A DNA stretch of 64,000 nt, from NCBI GenBank assembly GCA_900119535.1, contig FPJT01000002.1, positions 248,001 to 312,000 on the forward strand. Reading direction: 5' to 3'. Origin of the DNA: Ruminococcus sp. XPD3002 (GTDB lineage Bacteria > Bacillota > Clostridia > Oscillospirales > Ruminococcaceae). The notes beneath the pieces were generated by a model. It was not told the DNA's origin. It saw only the letters and a program-made list of their open reading frames with translations, and ran no database searches. Of the stretch, positions 7,888-16,099 are shown piece after piece; within the stretch, counting starts at the first letter, position 1; the number at the start of each line of letters is the position of its first letter. The translations under genes were made by a program, and so were the position numbers.

Positions 7888-7990
7888 TACATACCTTCTC
7901 TCGTTTTTTTGTATCTTTGCAGATACAGTTATAGTTTTACTCGGAGTGTTACTTTTTATTCTGTAGTTTTTTTCAATTTGGTTTTCATAA

Positions 7991-8095
7991 CATAAAGAAA
8001 TGTGATGCGCAAATTCTTTATATTTTAGGGAATTTGCGCTCCCAGAACAAAGTTCGGGGCAGTAACCGCCCAAAGGCGGTTACTGAGTACACATT
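7991..8095 (-). repeat. 105-bp dispersed triple-hairpin repeat, copy 2
   Basis: Reverse-complement partner of 1919-2023. Hairpin 1 is perfectly paired here (AGTAACCGCC / GGCGGTTACT), hairpin 2 has one mismatch (CCCCGAAC / GTTCTGGG), and hairpin 3 is identical (GCGCAAATTC / GAATTTGCGC). A TATAAT lies just upstream on the minus strand near 8103-8098, as in copy 1. The element sits about 100 bp before the spoIVB start codon and would form the start of its leader. Confidence 0.85.
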
Positions 8096-8141
8096 AATTA
8101 TAACACGTAAAAAACGGGAAAAAGGTCGGTTTGCGGAGCTG

Positions 8142-9653
8142 TTATCCTTGTGGTTCGGGCGGTGTGAACCAGCTAACGGTAAAGCCTTCGTGGTTCTGTT
8201 CCTGTTCGATGATGATGTTATCGTTTTCATCGGACCTTACTCCTCTGCCCCATGATGCCGAGTAGGTATAGAATCTTTCGCCGCTTTGGAAACACGACTG
8301 ACCGAAGCCTATGGGGAATTCCGTACCGATATCGGGTATGATGAAGTAGTGGAAATTGCCGCCGTTGATGACTATTCCGCTTTCAAAGGCTATACCACGG
8401 TCGCCTATCTTGCTGATATCCATGATATAGCGTTCCATTTTGTTAAGGTCGTATACATAGAGAGTCGCTTTGGTATTGCCTGTCATCCTGTCCGCTGAAA
8501 TTACGTAAACACGGTCACGGAATGTGCCGTTAAGATCGCCTCTTACCTCGGTGGTGAGGGTGTAATAGTCGGAATCCACAATAAGACAGCGGTCCTCACT
8601 CTTTTTCGGAACTGCGAGGATATCACCGCTTGAGCCATATCCGTACCATGCGAAGAAGTTCGAGGTTTCGATCTGCATCTTCTCGGTAGGTTCGGTCTCT
8701 GTTACAGAACCGTTTTTCAGGTTCAGCACGTAAACAACAGCCTCATTGCCGTCTTCACTGAATTCGGTAAATGCAATATCGTCGGTGCAGTCGAAGAAGT
8801 TCCACACTTTGCCTGTGTAAAGGGTTTCAAGGGAACCGTCCTTAACGTGGCATACTTTGGAGCGCTGTACCTGCATAAAGCCTTCTTCGTTTGGTTCCGC
8901 CTCATCGGAACAGATTAGGTAGACTTCTCCGTTACTTATTTTCATATCACTTATGGATAATCCCTTGTCGGGGGAGCTGTGGCGGAAAACCTCCGCAGTT
9001 TCTTTCGTGTTCATATCGTAGCTCCACACGGAGATATCGTGGAAAAGAACACTGTTATTCGATTCCATGCAGAGGTCATCGTAGTTGACAATGAGGTAGA
9101 GGGTGTTTCCGTCTGCCTTGACATTTGTTATCATGCCGATGCTCTCGTAATCGCAGATGGCGGTACATACCTTGTGCGTCCATTCTTCGTGATAGGCAGG
9201 CTCAGCAGGAAGCTGAGGTATATAGCGGTCACGTACACTCTCCGCCTTGCAGGGTGAAAGCCGTGAGCCGAGGTCGATGTCTGAAAGGTCGCATGTGCCC
9301 GAGTCGAAGGGCACATCCTGCATAAGGCTGATATTGACGTTTATGTCCGTAAAATCGGCATCGGAAAGCTCCCTTTTCTGAGTGGGGACATCATTGACGC
9401 TATTGTCTGAATCGGGAGCTTCACCATTGCCGTCGGAAGAAGAAGGAGAAGCGGATTTTTTACTGTCTGACTGTGGCTTTGCGGCTTTTTCCGTACTGTT
9501 TTCGGACTTTTCAGCCTGTACCGTGTTTTCGGAAGTCGTTACCACGGTATCCGATACGGTCTGCTCCGAGGAACTGTCCTTATTGTTGTTCTTGCAGGAG
9601 AAAAGGCTTGTTATAGCCGTGAACGCCATTAATAACGCAATTGATCGTTTCAT
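8142..9653 (-). CDS. Lipoprotein, paralogue of the next gene
   Basis: 503 aa. A lipoprotein signal with lipobox LFSC is followed by a low-complexity linker to about residue 85, then a domain of about 400 residues. That domain shows repeated short strands of the type NTLYLIVNYDD, GEVYLICSDE and ATLYVYDLNKMERY, which suggests a beta-propeller-like fold. It begins 7 bases after the stop of the paralogue at 9661-11049, so the two form one operon. The N-terminus is near-identical between the pair (SCKNNNK-SSSEQ). Function unknown; probably surface-exposed. Confidence 0.8.
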   Translation of the reverse strand: MKRSIALLMAFTAITSLFSCKNNNKDSSSEQTVSDTVVTTSENTVQAEKSENSTEKAAKPQSDSKKSASPSSSDGNGEAPDSDNSVNDVPTQKRELSDADFTDINVNISLMQDVPFDSGTCDLSDIDLGSRLSPCKAESVRDRYIPQLPAEPAYHEEWTHKVCTAICDYESIGMITNVKADGNTLYLIVNYDDLCMESNNSVLFHDISVWSYDMNTKETAEVFRHSSPDKGLSISDMKISNGEVYLICSDEAEPNEEGFMQVQRSKVCHVKDGSLETLYTGKVWNFFDCTDDIAFTEFSEDGNEAVVYVLNLKNGSVTETEPTEKMQIETSNFFAWYGYGSSGDILAVPKKSEDRCLIVDSDYYTLTTEVRGDLNGTFRDRVYVISADRMTGNTKATLYVYDLNKMERYIMDISKIGDRGIAFESGIVINGGNFHYFIIPDIGTEFPIGFGQSCFQSGERFYTYSASWGRGVRSDENDNIIIEQEQNHEGFTVSWFTPPEPQG

Positions 9654-9660
9654 ATCATTT

Positions 9661-11049
9661 TCACTCCTTATCTATCCAGAAAAGCTCGGTAGGCATGGTG
9701 TGGCTTCCAATATTTCCGTTCGCTGCGGGATAATCTATTGTGAGCATAGTGTATCCGCCGCTGTATTCCGAGTACCAGCCGAATACTCCTTTTACTTCCT
9801 TCTCGAATATCTGTCCGATGTCGGGAACTGCTGTAAGCAATCTTCCGCCCTGTGAAAAGCCCATTATACCTTTGCCGACATCGAAATAGCCTGTATTTGC
9901 GCTTGTAAGCTGAAGCATATGCCTTTCACCGCGGTCAAGGTCGTAGTGGTAGAGGACTGATCTTCCGGCACCAAGTAATTCATCCTGTGAAATAACTGTA
10001 CAGTCCCTTTCGTGGGCAGAGATAAGACGCAAGCCTCTTAGTCCCGTATCTATGCGGTAATCATCGGTCACAACGGAATAGGTGCGGTCTTCATTTTTTT
10101 CGAGCCTTGCTGTGCCTTTGCCGTATATCATGGGAGGCTCGTTGCTATCAACATGGGGCGCTATCATCGTTAATTCTCCGCTGTCCATATCGTATTCCTG
10201 CACATAGCTGTAGCTGTCTATAATGTCACGGACAAATCCCACAAGGAGAACTCTTTCACCGTCGCAGTCGTGTATATGGTCGAAATCACCCTTGTAAAGA
10301 GTAGTGATACTTCCGTTTTCTTTGTTTATCTCAACAAGCTCGCCCAGATCGTCAGCATACATTACACCTATCAGCTTGTCACGAACGCAGAAGAGGTTGT
10401 ATACCGAGTAGTCCCTGTCCGTACCTTTGAGTTCCGTGATCTCGGTCATTTGCTTTGTAACTGCATCCACCGAGTATATCACAGTACAGTGGCTGTTATA
10501 GCAGTAGTCGTCATACAGCACACTGAGGTAAAGGGTATCACCGTCAAATGCGTAGGAGGCGAGTCTCGGCTTATCGGGACCAGCGTGTCCTTCATCGTAT
10601 TCCCTGCATTTTTCCTCATATTCGGGATCGTCGGGACTTGCTTCCCAGTATGGATCACGTATTTTTTCAGCTCTGCAAGGAGTCTCTCTCGTTCCGAAAT
10701 CAAGTTCAGAGAGGTCGAGACTGTGTATCTCAAATGGCGGTTCGTTGTCCGTATGAGTGACGTTCATTGTAACCTCGCTGAAGCTGTTTTCTGCAAGCTC
10801 GATGAATTCGGCAGGTTCCTCCGCCGAGTCCGAAGCCTGTGATCCAGTCGATGCGCTGTTTGCTTCGGGACTGCTTTCGGTTGAAGTGCTTTTGCCTGTT
10901 TCCGTACTCTTTTCAGCCTGTACCGTGTCTGCGGAAGTCGTTGCCGCAGTATCCGCTGAAATCTGCTCCGAGGAACTTTCTTTATTGTTGTTCTTGCAGG
11001 AAGTAAGTGTCATTAATGAAACAAGAGCGAGAATGATAAATTTTTTCAT
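9661..11049 (-). CDS. Lipoprotein, first of a tandem paralogous pair
   Basis: 462 aa. MKKFIILALVSLMTLTSC is a clean lipoprotein signal, followed by a Ser/Thr/Glu linker to about residue 80. The C-terminal domain has repeated strands such as DTLYLSVLYDDY and DKLIGVMYADD and shares with its neighbour the DLS-DxG-R-TPC-AE--RD-Y motif at the domain start. It is likely the product of a tandem duplication. RBS GAGGAGG. Role unknown; no enzymatic motif seen. Confidence 0.8.
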   Translation of the reverse strand: MKKFIILALVSLMTLTSCKNNNKESSSEQISADTAATTSADTVQAEKSTETGKSTSTESSPEANSASTGSQASDSAEEPAEFIELAENSFSEVTMNVTHTDNEPPFEIHSLDLSELDFGTRETPCRAEKIRDPYWEASPDDPEYEEKCREYDEGHAGPDKPRLASYAFDGDTLYLSVLYDDYCYNSHCTVIYSVDAVTKQMTEITELKGTDRDYSVYNLFCVRDKLIGVMYADDLGELVEINKENGSITTLYKGDFDHIHDCDGERVLLVGFVRDIIDSYSYVQEYDMDSGELTMIAPHVDSNEPPMIYGKGTARLEKNEDRTYSVVTDDYRIDTGLRGLRLISAHERDCTVISQDELLGAGRSVLYHYDLDRGERHMLQLTSANTGYFDVGKGIMGFSQGGRLLTAVPDIGQIFEKEVKGVFGWYSEYSGGYTMLTIDYPAANGNIGSHTMPTELFWIDKE

Positions 11050-11191
11050 ATTTTATGCCTCCTCTATGATATGCACTATTCTAAAATATCCATTCTTTTA
11101 TTGTTAGATAAAGGTAGGTATATAAATAAGTGACTTTAAGGGACGAAAAAGACTAAATAAAACAAATAACTTTATTCAGGCTCTTCTGAAC

Positions 11192-11242
11192 GTCTTAAAG
11201 CGTCCAGTGTGAAGTCTTAAAGAAGTCTTAAGAATGTCTTAA
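11192..11242 (+). promoter_or_regulatory. Array of GTCTTAA direct repeats (candidate activator site)
   Basis: GTCTTAA occurs at 11192, 11214, 11225 and 11236, spacings of 22, 11 and 11 bp, so all four lie on the same helix face. The last copy ends 26 bp upstream of the -35 at 11269. Heptamers repeated every 11 bp upstream of a promoter are typical of OmpR/PhoB-family response regulator sites. No response regulator gene is nearby. Confidence 0.6.
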
Positions 11243-11268
11243 AATAGCGTAATTTCGGGATTTTTGTA

Positions 11269-11297
11269 TTGACACCGACAGGAATTTGTGTTATTAT
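11269..11297 (+). promoter_or_regulatory. Promoter of the ABC transporter operon
   Basis: TTGACA (11269-11274), 17-bp spacer, TATTAT (11292-11297), 58 bp before the start codon. Confidence 0.85.
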
Positions 11298-11355
11298 TTT
11301 AACATCGGCTGTGCATACATCCGTGTAAAGATATGAAAGAAAGAGGGTTTTATTA

Positions 11356-12096
11356 ATGGATAAGGTCCTTGAGGTAAAGGAGCTTTCAAAGCAGTATACC
11401 AAAGTGCTTGCTGTTGATAAAGTTTCGTTCGATATCGCTCCGGGAGAGATCTTCGCCCTGATAGGTCCCAACGGCGCAGGAAAGACCACTACCATACGAA
11501 TGATATCAACGCTGCTGACTCCGACTTCGGGAGATGCGATAGTTGCAGGAAACAGCATCGTAAAAGCACCGAAAAAGGTAAGAGAATCCATAACCTACCT
11601 TCCCGATGAGGCAGGTGCTTACAAGAATATGAAGGGTATCGAATATCTGCGGTTCATGGCAGGTCTTTTTACAAACGATCCCAAGAAGGTAAACGAGTAT
11701 GTTGAACGTGCAAAGAGCATAAACAAGCTCGGCGAACGTCTCAATGACAAGCTCGGAAGCTACAGCCGCGGTATGATACGTAAGGTACTGCTTTCCCGTG
11801 CGGTAATGACTCAGCCTAAGCTTGCGATACTTGATGAGCCTACCAGCGGTCTTGACGTACTCAATGCCATTGAGATAAGAAAGACCATAAAACAGCTTGC
11901 GGCAGAAGAAGGCATGTCCTTCCTGCTTTCATCCCATAATATGCTTGAGATAGAGTTCGTTTCGGATCGTGTCGGCATAATCGCCAAGGGACATCTTCTC
12001 GTAACAGGCAGAACGGATGAACTTAAAGCAAGATACAATGCAGCTAATCTTGAAGAAGTATTTGAAAGGGTGGTGAACGGAAATGAAATTCTTTAA
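11356..12096 (+). CDS. ABC transporter ATP-binding protein (NatA-like)
   Basis: 246 aa single nucleotide-binding domain. Walker A GPNGAGKTT (near 37-45), a signature region reading YSRGM in place of LSGGQ, Walker B LAILDEPTSGLD and a switch His (LSSHNM) are visible. The sequence class is that of NatA and related ABC-2 exporters. The stop overlaps the start of the permease gene by 14 bases, so the two are translationally coupled. The substrate cannot be told from the sequence; sodium or peptide export are possibilities. Confidence 0.85.
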   Translation: MDKVLEVKELSKQYTKVLAVDKVSFDIAPGEIFALIGPNGAGKTTTIRMISTLLTPTSGDAIVAGNSIVKAPKKVRESITYLPDEAGAYKNMKGIEYLRFMAGLFTNDPKKVNEYVERAKSINKLGERLNDKLGSYSRGMIRKVLLSRAVMTQPKLAILDEPTSGLDVLNAIEIRKTIKQLAAEEGMSFLLSSHNMLEIEFVSDRVGIIAKGHLLVTGRTDELKARYNAANLEEVFERVVNGNEIL

Positions 12097-13450
12097 CCTC
12101 CTGAAAAAAGAGATAAAGGACCTTGTGAACCTTCAGATGATCATGGGAATAGTTGTAGTAATGATGCTGTTCTTCATGCTCGGAAATGTAATGGGAAGCA
12201 CTATGGATGAGGTTTCCAAAATGGGAAGCACCATTAATCTCTGCGACAGGGACAATACTGCTCTTACTGCCGAGATCATCGATATGATGAAAGAAAACGA
12301 TACAGAGATAAAGCTTGTCGATTCACAGGGCGATGATTATGCAGCGATACTCAGTTCAAATGATATCGATAATCTCGTGATAATCCCCGAGGGATTCTCA
12401 GAAGCCTTTGAAAAGGGTGAGAAGCCCGAGGTCATCAATATAACCCGAATGAAATCGGCATCTGCGTTCGCAAGCATTACAAGCGACAACACTGCGGCTA
12501 CGGATCAGATAAGCTCATGCCTTACGGATCTGCGCTATAAGGATGCGGATATCTCGGAGGATGAACGTGATATCATCACTGATCCTGTTGAGGTGGTTGA
12601 TAATACCGTTGTAGCTGATAAATCGGCAAAGATATCGTCCCTTGTGGTTGCAGGAAGCCTTTCATTGCAGGGCATGCTGCTTCCCATAATAGTATTTGTA
12701 CTCATTATGATGACTTCTCAGGGACTTATGAACGCTATCTCGACCGAAAAGATCGACAAGACTCTTGAAACACTTCTTTCAACTCCCGTTTCAAGAACAT
12801 CCATACTCGGCGCAAAGATGCTTGCAGCTGCAATAGTTGCAATGCTTCAGGCTGTAGCGTATATGATAAGCTTCTCAACATTTGCCGCAGGAATGGCAGG
12901 CAATATGGGTTCTGCAATAAACACGGGGACCAATGTTGCATCGGATGCGGATACTTCGGCTATCATAGGCAAGGTAATGTCCAGCAGCGCAGCAATGAAT
13001 CAGCTCGGACTTACTCTTTCGGTTACCGATTATCTTCTTGTTGGACTTCAGCTCTTCCTTACCATAATGATATGCCTTTGTGTATCGCTTATACTCGGTT
13101 CACTTGTAAGCGATATGAAGTCCGCACAGACTCTTATACTTCCGCTTGCACTTTGTGCAATGATACCGTATATCATAACCATGATGACGGATGTTAACTC
13201 GCTTCCTACTGCACTTAAGCTTGTGGTATATGCTATACCTTTCACTCATACATTTACTTCGATACCGAATCTGATGTTCGGTCATGATAATGTATTCTTC
13301 ATCGGACTTATCTATCAGATATTATTCTTTGCTGTATGCCTCTTCTTTGCACTCAGACTATTCAATTCGGATAAGATACTCACTGTATCACTTAATCTCG
13401 GACAGAAATCAAAGTTCAAGAAGAACCAGAAGCAGTATACCGATGACTGA
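12083..13450 (+). CDS. ABC-2 type permease (NatB-like)
   Basis: 455 aa. One N-terminal helix (about 19-38) is followed by an extracytoplasmic domain of about 150 residues and then five or six hydrophobic segments from about residue 195 to 440. The family feature EKIDKTLETLLSTPVSR follows the second helix. The N-terminal KKEIKDLVN is typical of ABC-2 permeases. It overlaps the ATPase gene and is closed by a terminator. Confidence 0.85.
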   Translation: MKFFNLLKKEIKDLVNLQMIMGIVVVMMLFFMLGNVMGSTMDEVSKMGSTINLCDRDNTALTAEIIDMMKENDTEIKLVDSQGDDYAAILSSNDIDNLVIIPEGFSEAFEKGEKPEVINITRMKSASAFASITSDNTAATDQISSCLTDLRYKDADISEDERDIITDPVEVVDNTVVADKSAKISSLVVAGSLSLQGMLLPIIVFVLIMMTSQGLMNAISTEKIDKTLETLLSTPVSRTSILGAKMLAAAIVAMLQAVAYMISFSTFAAGMAGNMGSAINTGTNVASDADTSAIIGKVMSSSAAMNQLGLTLSVTDYLLVGLQLFLTIMICLCVSLILGSLVSDMKSAQTLILPLALCAMIPYIITMMTDVNSLPTALKLVVYAIPFTHTFTSIPNLMFGHDNVFFIGLIYQILFFAVCLFFALRLFNSDKILTVSLNLGQKSKFKKNQKQYTDD

Positions 13451-13465
13451 TAAATAGCTGTTCAA

Positions 13466-13508
13466 AGGGGACACTCCTGCATTTATGATGCGGAGGTGTC
13501 CTCTTTTT
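13466..13508 (+). terminator. Terminator of the ABC transporter operon
   Basis: GGACACTCCTGCAT / ATGCGGAGGTGTCC (one mismatch, 14-bp stem) followed by CTCTTTTTG. Confidence 0.9.
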
Positions 13509-13682
13509 GTCACTTTTGTCACTTTTGTCACCTGTCACCTGACACTGTACACGAAAAAAACATTGTCATTTATGTCACAAAGCATATAGTAAGCCATTTT
13601 TAATAATTGTTAATATATATATCCAACTATTTGCTTTTTTCAGTTCATACCCCGAGTGACGGGTGACAAAAGTGACAAAATG
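13509..13682. repeat. GTCAC-rich repeats in inverted arrangement
   Basis: The left end (13509-13542) holds GTCACTTTT units with a 9-bp period and then GTCACCTGTCACC. The right end (13653-13682) holds the reverse complement (GTGACGGGTGACAAAAGTGAC). About 110 bp of AT-rich DNA lies between. The rest of 13683-13845 contains no gene that I can support. Confidence 0.6.
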
Positions 13683-13845
13683 CATCAATAAGTTGTCAGG
13701 AAGCTGTTATAAGAACTGAGTGCAGGGGACGCCTTTGGCGGTACGCACAGTAAGCAGAGAGCAGAAAAGTTACAGAATTTATACGATGTAACGAAAATGT
13801 TGTAATTTGTAAATAAATATCAATGGCAATGTTATGAAATATTGG

Positions 13846-13874
13846 TTGACTTGATAGCCTTATTGTGATATTAT
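13846..13874 (+). promoter_or_regulatory. Promoter of the DUF4349 lipoprotein gene
   Basis: TTGACT (13846-13851), 17-bp spacer, TATTAT (13869-13874). Confidence 0.8.
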
Positions 13875-13908
13875 ATAGAAAAACCTTAGTTCAAAGGAGG
13901 AAATGGAA

Positions 13909-14976
13909 ATGAAAAAAATATTGATATCAGCAGCATTCGCTGCAACAGTTGCACTTACATCCTGCGGAGACAGTATGTCGACAAACTCTGCGGCAGACGC
14001 TCACAATAAAAATGCACCTGCTTATGAGATGCAGGCTGATAATGCGGCATACAATTCCGATAGCAGTGCGGCAGAAAGCTACGATGCAGAAGAATCATCC
14101 GACAGCTCAGCTGCATCCGAGGACCTTGAACAGAATATCCTTAAGGTAGTCAACAAGCAGATGCTTGTATATTCCTGCGATATGAATATAGACGTCCTTG
14201 AATTTGACGAATCTGTTGATAAGTTCCACGACCTTATTGACAAATACAAGGGTTTCATAGAGAGCGAAAGTTACAGTGACGGCGGTAATTCAAGCAAGTG
14301 GCAGTATTCCGAGGACGAGAAGTGGAAGACTCTCAACGCAGTTATAAGAGTACCGAGTGCGGATTATGACAATTTCTGCAAAGAGGCGGAGGAAATAGGC
14401 GATATGCGTATGAAGAATGCTTCCGTCCAGAACCTTACCACCGAATATTCCGACCTTACCACCACTCTTAAGATATACGAGGCAAAGGAACAGCGCTATC
14501 TTAAGCTTCTTGCCGAGATAGAGGACGAGAGCAGGGCACTCTCAATGGAAAGAGAGCTTACCGATATACAGGTTCAGATAGCAAATATCAAGACTCGCAT
14601 GAACTCGATAGAGAACGATGTCGCTTATTCCTACATCAACCTCAGCCTGAACGAGGTGCGTGAGTATCAGGAGGTCAAGGTAAGAGAGCCTGAGGATACC
14701 TTCGGTCAGCGCTTCAAAATAACAGTCAAGAAAACAACAAACGGCTTCCTGAACTTCCTTGAAGGACTGCTGTTCGTTATCATAAGCATGCTTCCATACC
14801 TTATCCTCATAGGAATAGCTGTATTTGCCATAGTGAAGATAAGAAAGTCGCTCACCAATAAAAAGAAGAGAGAATATGAAGAGCGTGAAAGAAAACTTAA
14901 CGCTTCAAGGAGCGAGTCCATTGCGGAAACTCATCCGGAGGAGTCTGCTGAGGAGAAAAAGGACGATATCCTCTGA
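13909..14976 (+). CDS. DUF4349 lipoprotein
   Basis: 355 aa. The lipobox LTSC gives Cys19. After a Ser/Glu linker comes a DUF4349 domain (about 80-270) with two long helical stretches (YSDLTTTLKIYEAKEQRYLK; MERELTDIQVQIANIKTRM) typical of a coiled-coil hairpin, then a C-terminal membrane helix (about 285-305) and a charged cytoplasmic tail. It would therefore span outward from the lipid anchor and return through the membrane. The start at 13909 was chosen because AGGAGG (13895-13900) is 8 bases away; the ATG at 13903 is only 2 bases from it. The cellular role of the family is not known. Confidence 0.85.
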   Translation: MKKILISAAFAATVALTSCGDSMSTNSAADAHNKNAPAYEMQADNAAYNSDSSAAESYDAEESSDSSAASEDLEQNILKVVNKQMLVYSCDMNIDVLEFDESVDKFHDLIDKYKGFIESESYSDGGNSSKWQYSEDEKWKTLNAVIRVPSADYDNFCKEAEEIGDMRMKNASVQNLTTEYSDLTTTLKIYEAKEQRYLKLLAEIEDESRALSMERELTDIQVQIANIKTRMNSIENDVAYSYINLSLNEVREYQEVKVREPEDTFGQRFKITVKKTTNGFLNFLEGLLFVIISMLPYLILIGIAVFAIVKIRKSLTNKKKREYEERERKLNASRSESIAETHPEESAEEKKDDIL

Positions 14977-15001
14977 TATCGGCGCAGCAACAGACGGTTG
15001 C

Positions 15002-15030
15002 TTGATTACAGATGTAAAAGATGATATAAT
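15002..15030 (+). promoter_or_regulatory. Promoter of the HTH/zinc-ribbon gene
   Basis: TTGATT (15002-15007), 17-bp spacer, TATAAT (15025-15030). The -10 is only 20 bp before the start codon, so the leader is very short and begins near the ribosome site GAGGTGA. Confidence 0.8.
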
Positions 15031-15050
15031 GTCTGTGAGGTGAAAAAACT

Positions 15051-15491
15051 ATGGAAACCAAAGACATTATACTCGGATTACGCACAAAAAACAATCTCTC
15101 ACAGGAAGAACTTGCTGAAAAGGTCTTTGTTACAAGACAGGCTGTTTCACGCTGGGAAAACGGCGAGACTGTCCCCAACACCGAGACACTCAAGCTGTTG
15201 TCTTTGCTGTTTGATGTATCGATAAATACACTGCTTGGCTCTCCGAGAAAGCTGATATGCCAGTGCTGCGGTATGCCGCTTGATGATACTTCAACAAGCA
15301 GGGAACCTGACGGTTCATTCAACGAAAGCTACTGTAAATGGTGCTATACGGACGGCAAATACACCTATTCCAGTATGGAAGAACTGACAGACTTCCTTTC
15401 TCAGCACATGGCAAACGAGAGCTTTACTCCCGAACAGGTAAGGGAATACCTGGGGAATATGCTCCCGACTCTTGAACACTGGAAGAAGTGA
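15051..15491 (+). CDS. XRE-type HTH protein with C-terminal zinc-ribbon domain
   Basis: 146 aa. Residues 5-62 are an XRE helix-turn-helix (LSQEELAEKVFVTRQAVSRW). Residues 68-145 match the small cysteine-rich domain often annotated as putative zinc ribbon (CQCCGMPLDD, YCKWCYTDGKYTY, then SMEELTDFLSQHM). It is a third HTH plus Cys-cluster protein in the first 16 kb. It likely binds DNA; ligand and targets are unknown. The preceding lipoprotein gene ends 74 bases upstream, but this gene has its own promoter. Confidence 0.82.
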   Translation: METKDIILGLRTKNNLSQEELAEKVFVTRQAVSRWENGETVPNTETLKLLSLLFDVSINTLLGSPRKLICQCCGMPLDDTSTSREPDGSFNESYCKWCYTDGKYTYSSMEELTDFLSQHMANESFTPEQVREYLGNMLPTLEHWKK

Positions 15492-15517
15492 ATCTGTGCT
15501 TCGGACGGTGTTCATTA

Positions 15518-15578
15518 AAAAGAATACGTATAAATGAGGGAAGTACTATGTATAGTGCTTCCCTCAGATTCTTTTCGT
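15518..15578. terminator. Bidirectional terminator
   Basis: TGAGGGAAGTACTAT / ATAGTGCTTCCCTCA (one mismatch) is flanked by AAAAAGAAT on the left and ATTCTTTT on the right, between two convergent genes. Confidence 0.88.
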
Positions 15579-15587
15579 TATATGTTA

Positions 15588-15812
15588 TCAGTCTTTGCTG
15601 CTGAGCTGCTTCTTGTATCTTCTCTCTCTTTCGAGCACGATACCAAAGACCACAGACATAAATGTAAGACCAAACCAGTCTGAGCCTGTAATCTGGCTGA
15701 ATGTGGCATGAGGATCGAAGAACTCCGAGAAATAAACAACTGCTGCTGTAATGAGAGTTACGACGTAAACTGCCTTAAAAACGAAGAATGCTATCTTTTC
15801 TGACTTTTTCAT
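15588..15812 (-). CDS. Small two-helix membrane protein
   Basis: 74 aa from the ATG at 15812, which has AAAGGAG upstream; the frame is open further 5' but without a ribosome site. Two hydrophobic helices (about 7-28 and 42-58) are separated by a short loop containing DPHATFSQITGSDW, with a basic C-terminus (RERRYKKQL). I recognise no family. It stands alone between two terminator/promoter regions. Confidence 0.65.
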   Translation of the reverse strand: MKKSEKIAFFVFKAVYVVTLITAAVVYFSEFFDPHATFSQITGSDWFGLTFMSVVFGIVLERERRYKKQLSSKD

Positions 15813-16014
15813 AATAATTACTCCTTTAGGTTCGTATTTTTTTCCGGGGCTTTTCCCCGTTTCCATGATCTTATTATACACCGCCGCAAGTCTTTTGTCC
15901 TTCGTCTTATATTACAGAACGTTACAATTATGAAATGTTATGCCGACTTGATAACTACGAGATGCAGCATAGGTGTGCATTTCGACGATAATTGTGAAAA
16001 CTTGTTATTACCTC

Positions 16015-16043
16015 TTGAAAATAAGGAAAGAATATAGTATAAT
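16015..16043 (+). promoter_or_regulatory. Promoter of the YfhO gene
   Basis: TTGAAA (16015-16020), 17-bp spacer, TATAAT (16038-16043). Confidence 0.78.
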
Positions 16044-16099
16044 AATATGGATAATATAATCGGGAGGTATGCTCTTTCCGAGAAAAAAGGAGGAACAAA

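Noticed and set aside
7888..8073. N-terminal extension of SpoIVB
   Set aside because: The extra frame passes through the 105-bp hairpin repeat and has no ribosome site; the start at 7887 gives the expected membrane anchor.
13509..13542. CRISPR-like short repeats
   Set aside because: The 9-bp period has no spacers of CRISPR length and no cas genes are present.
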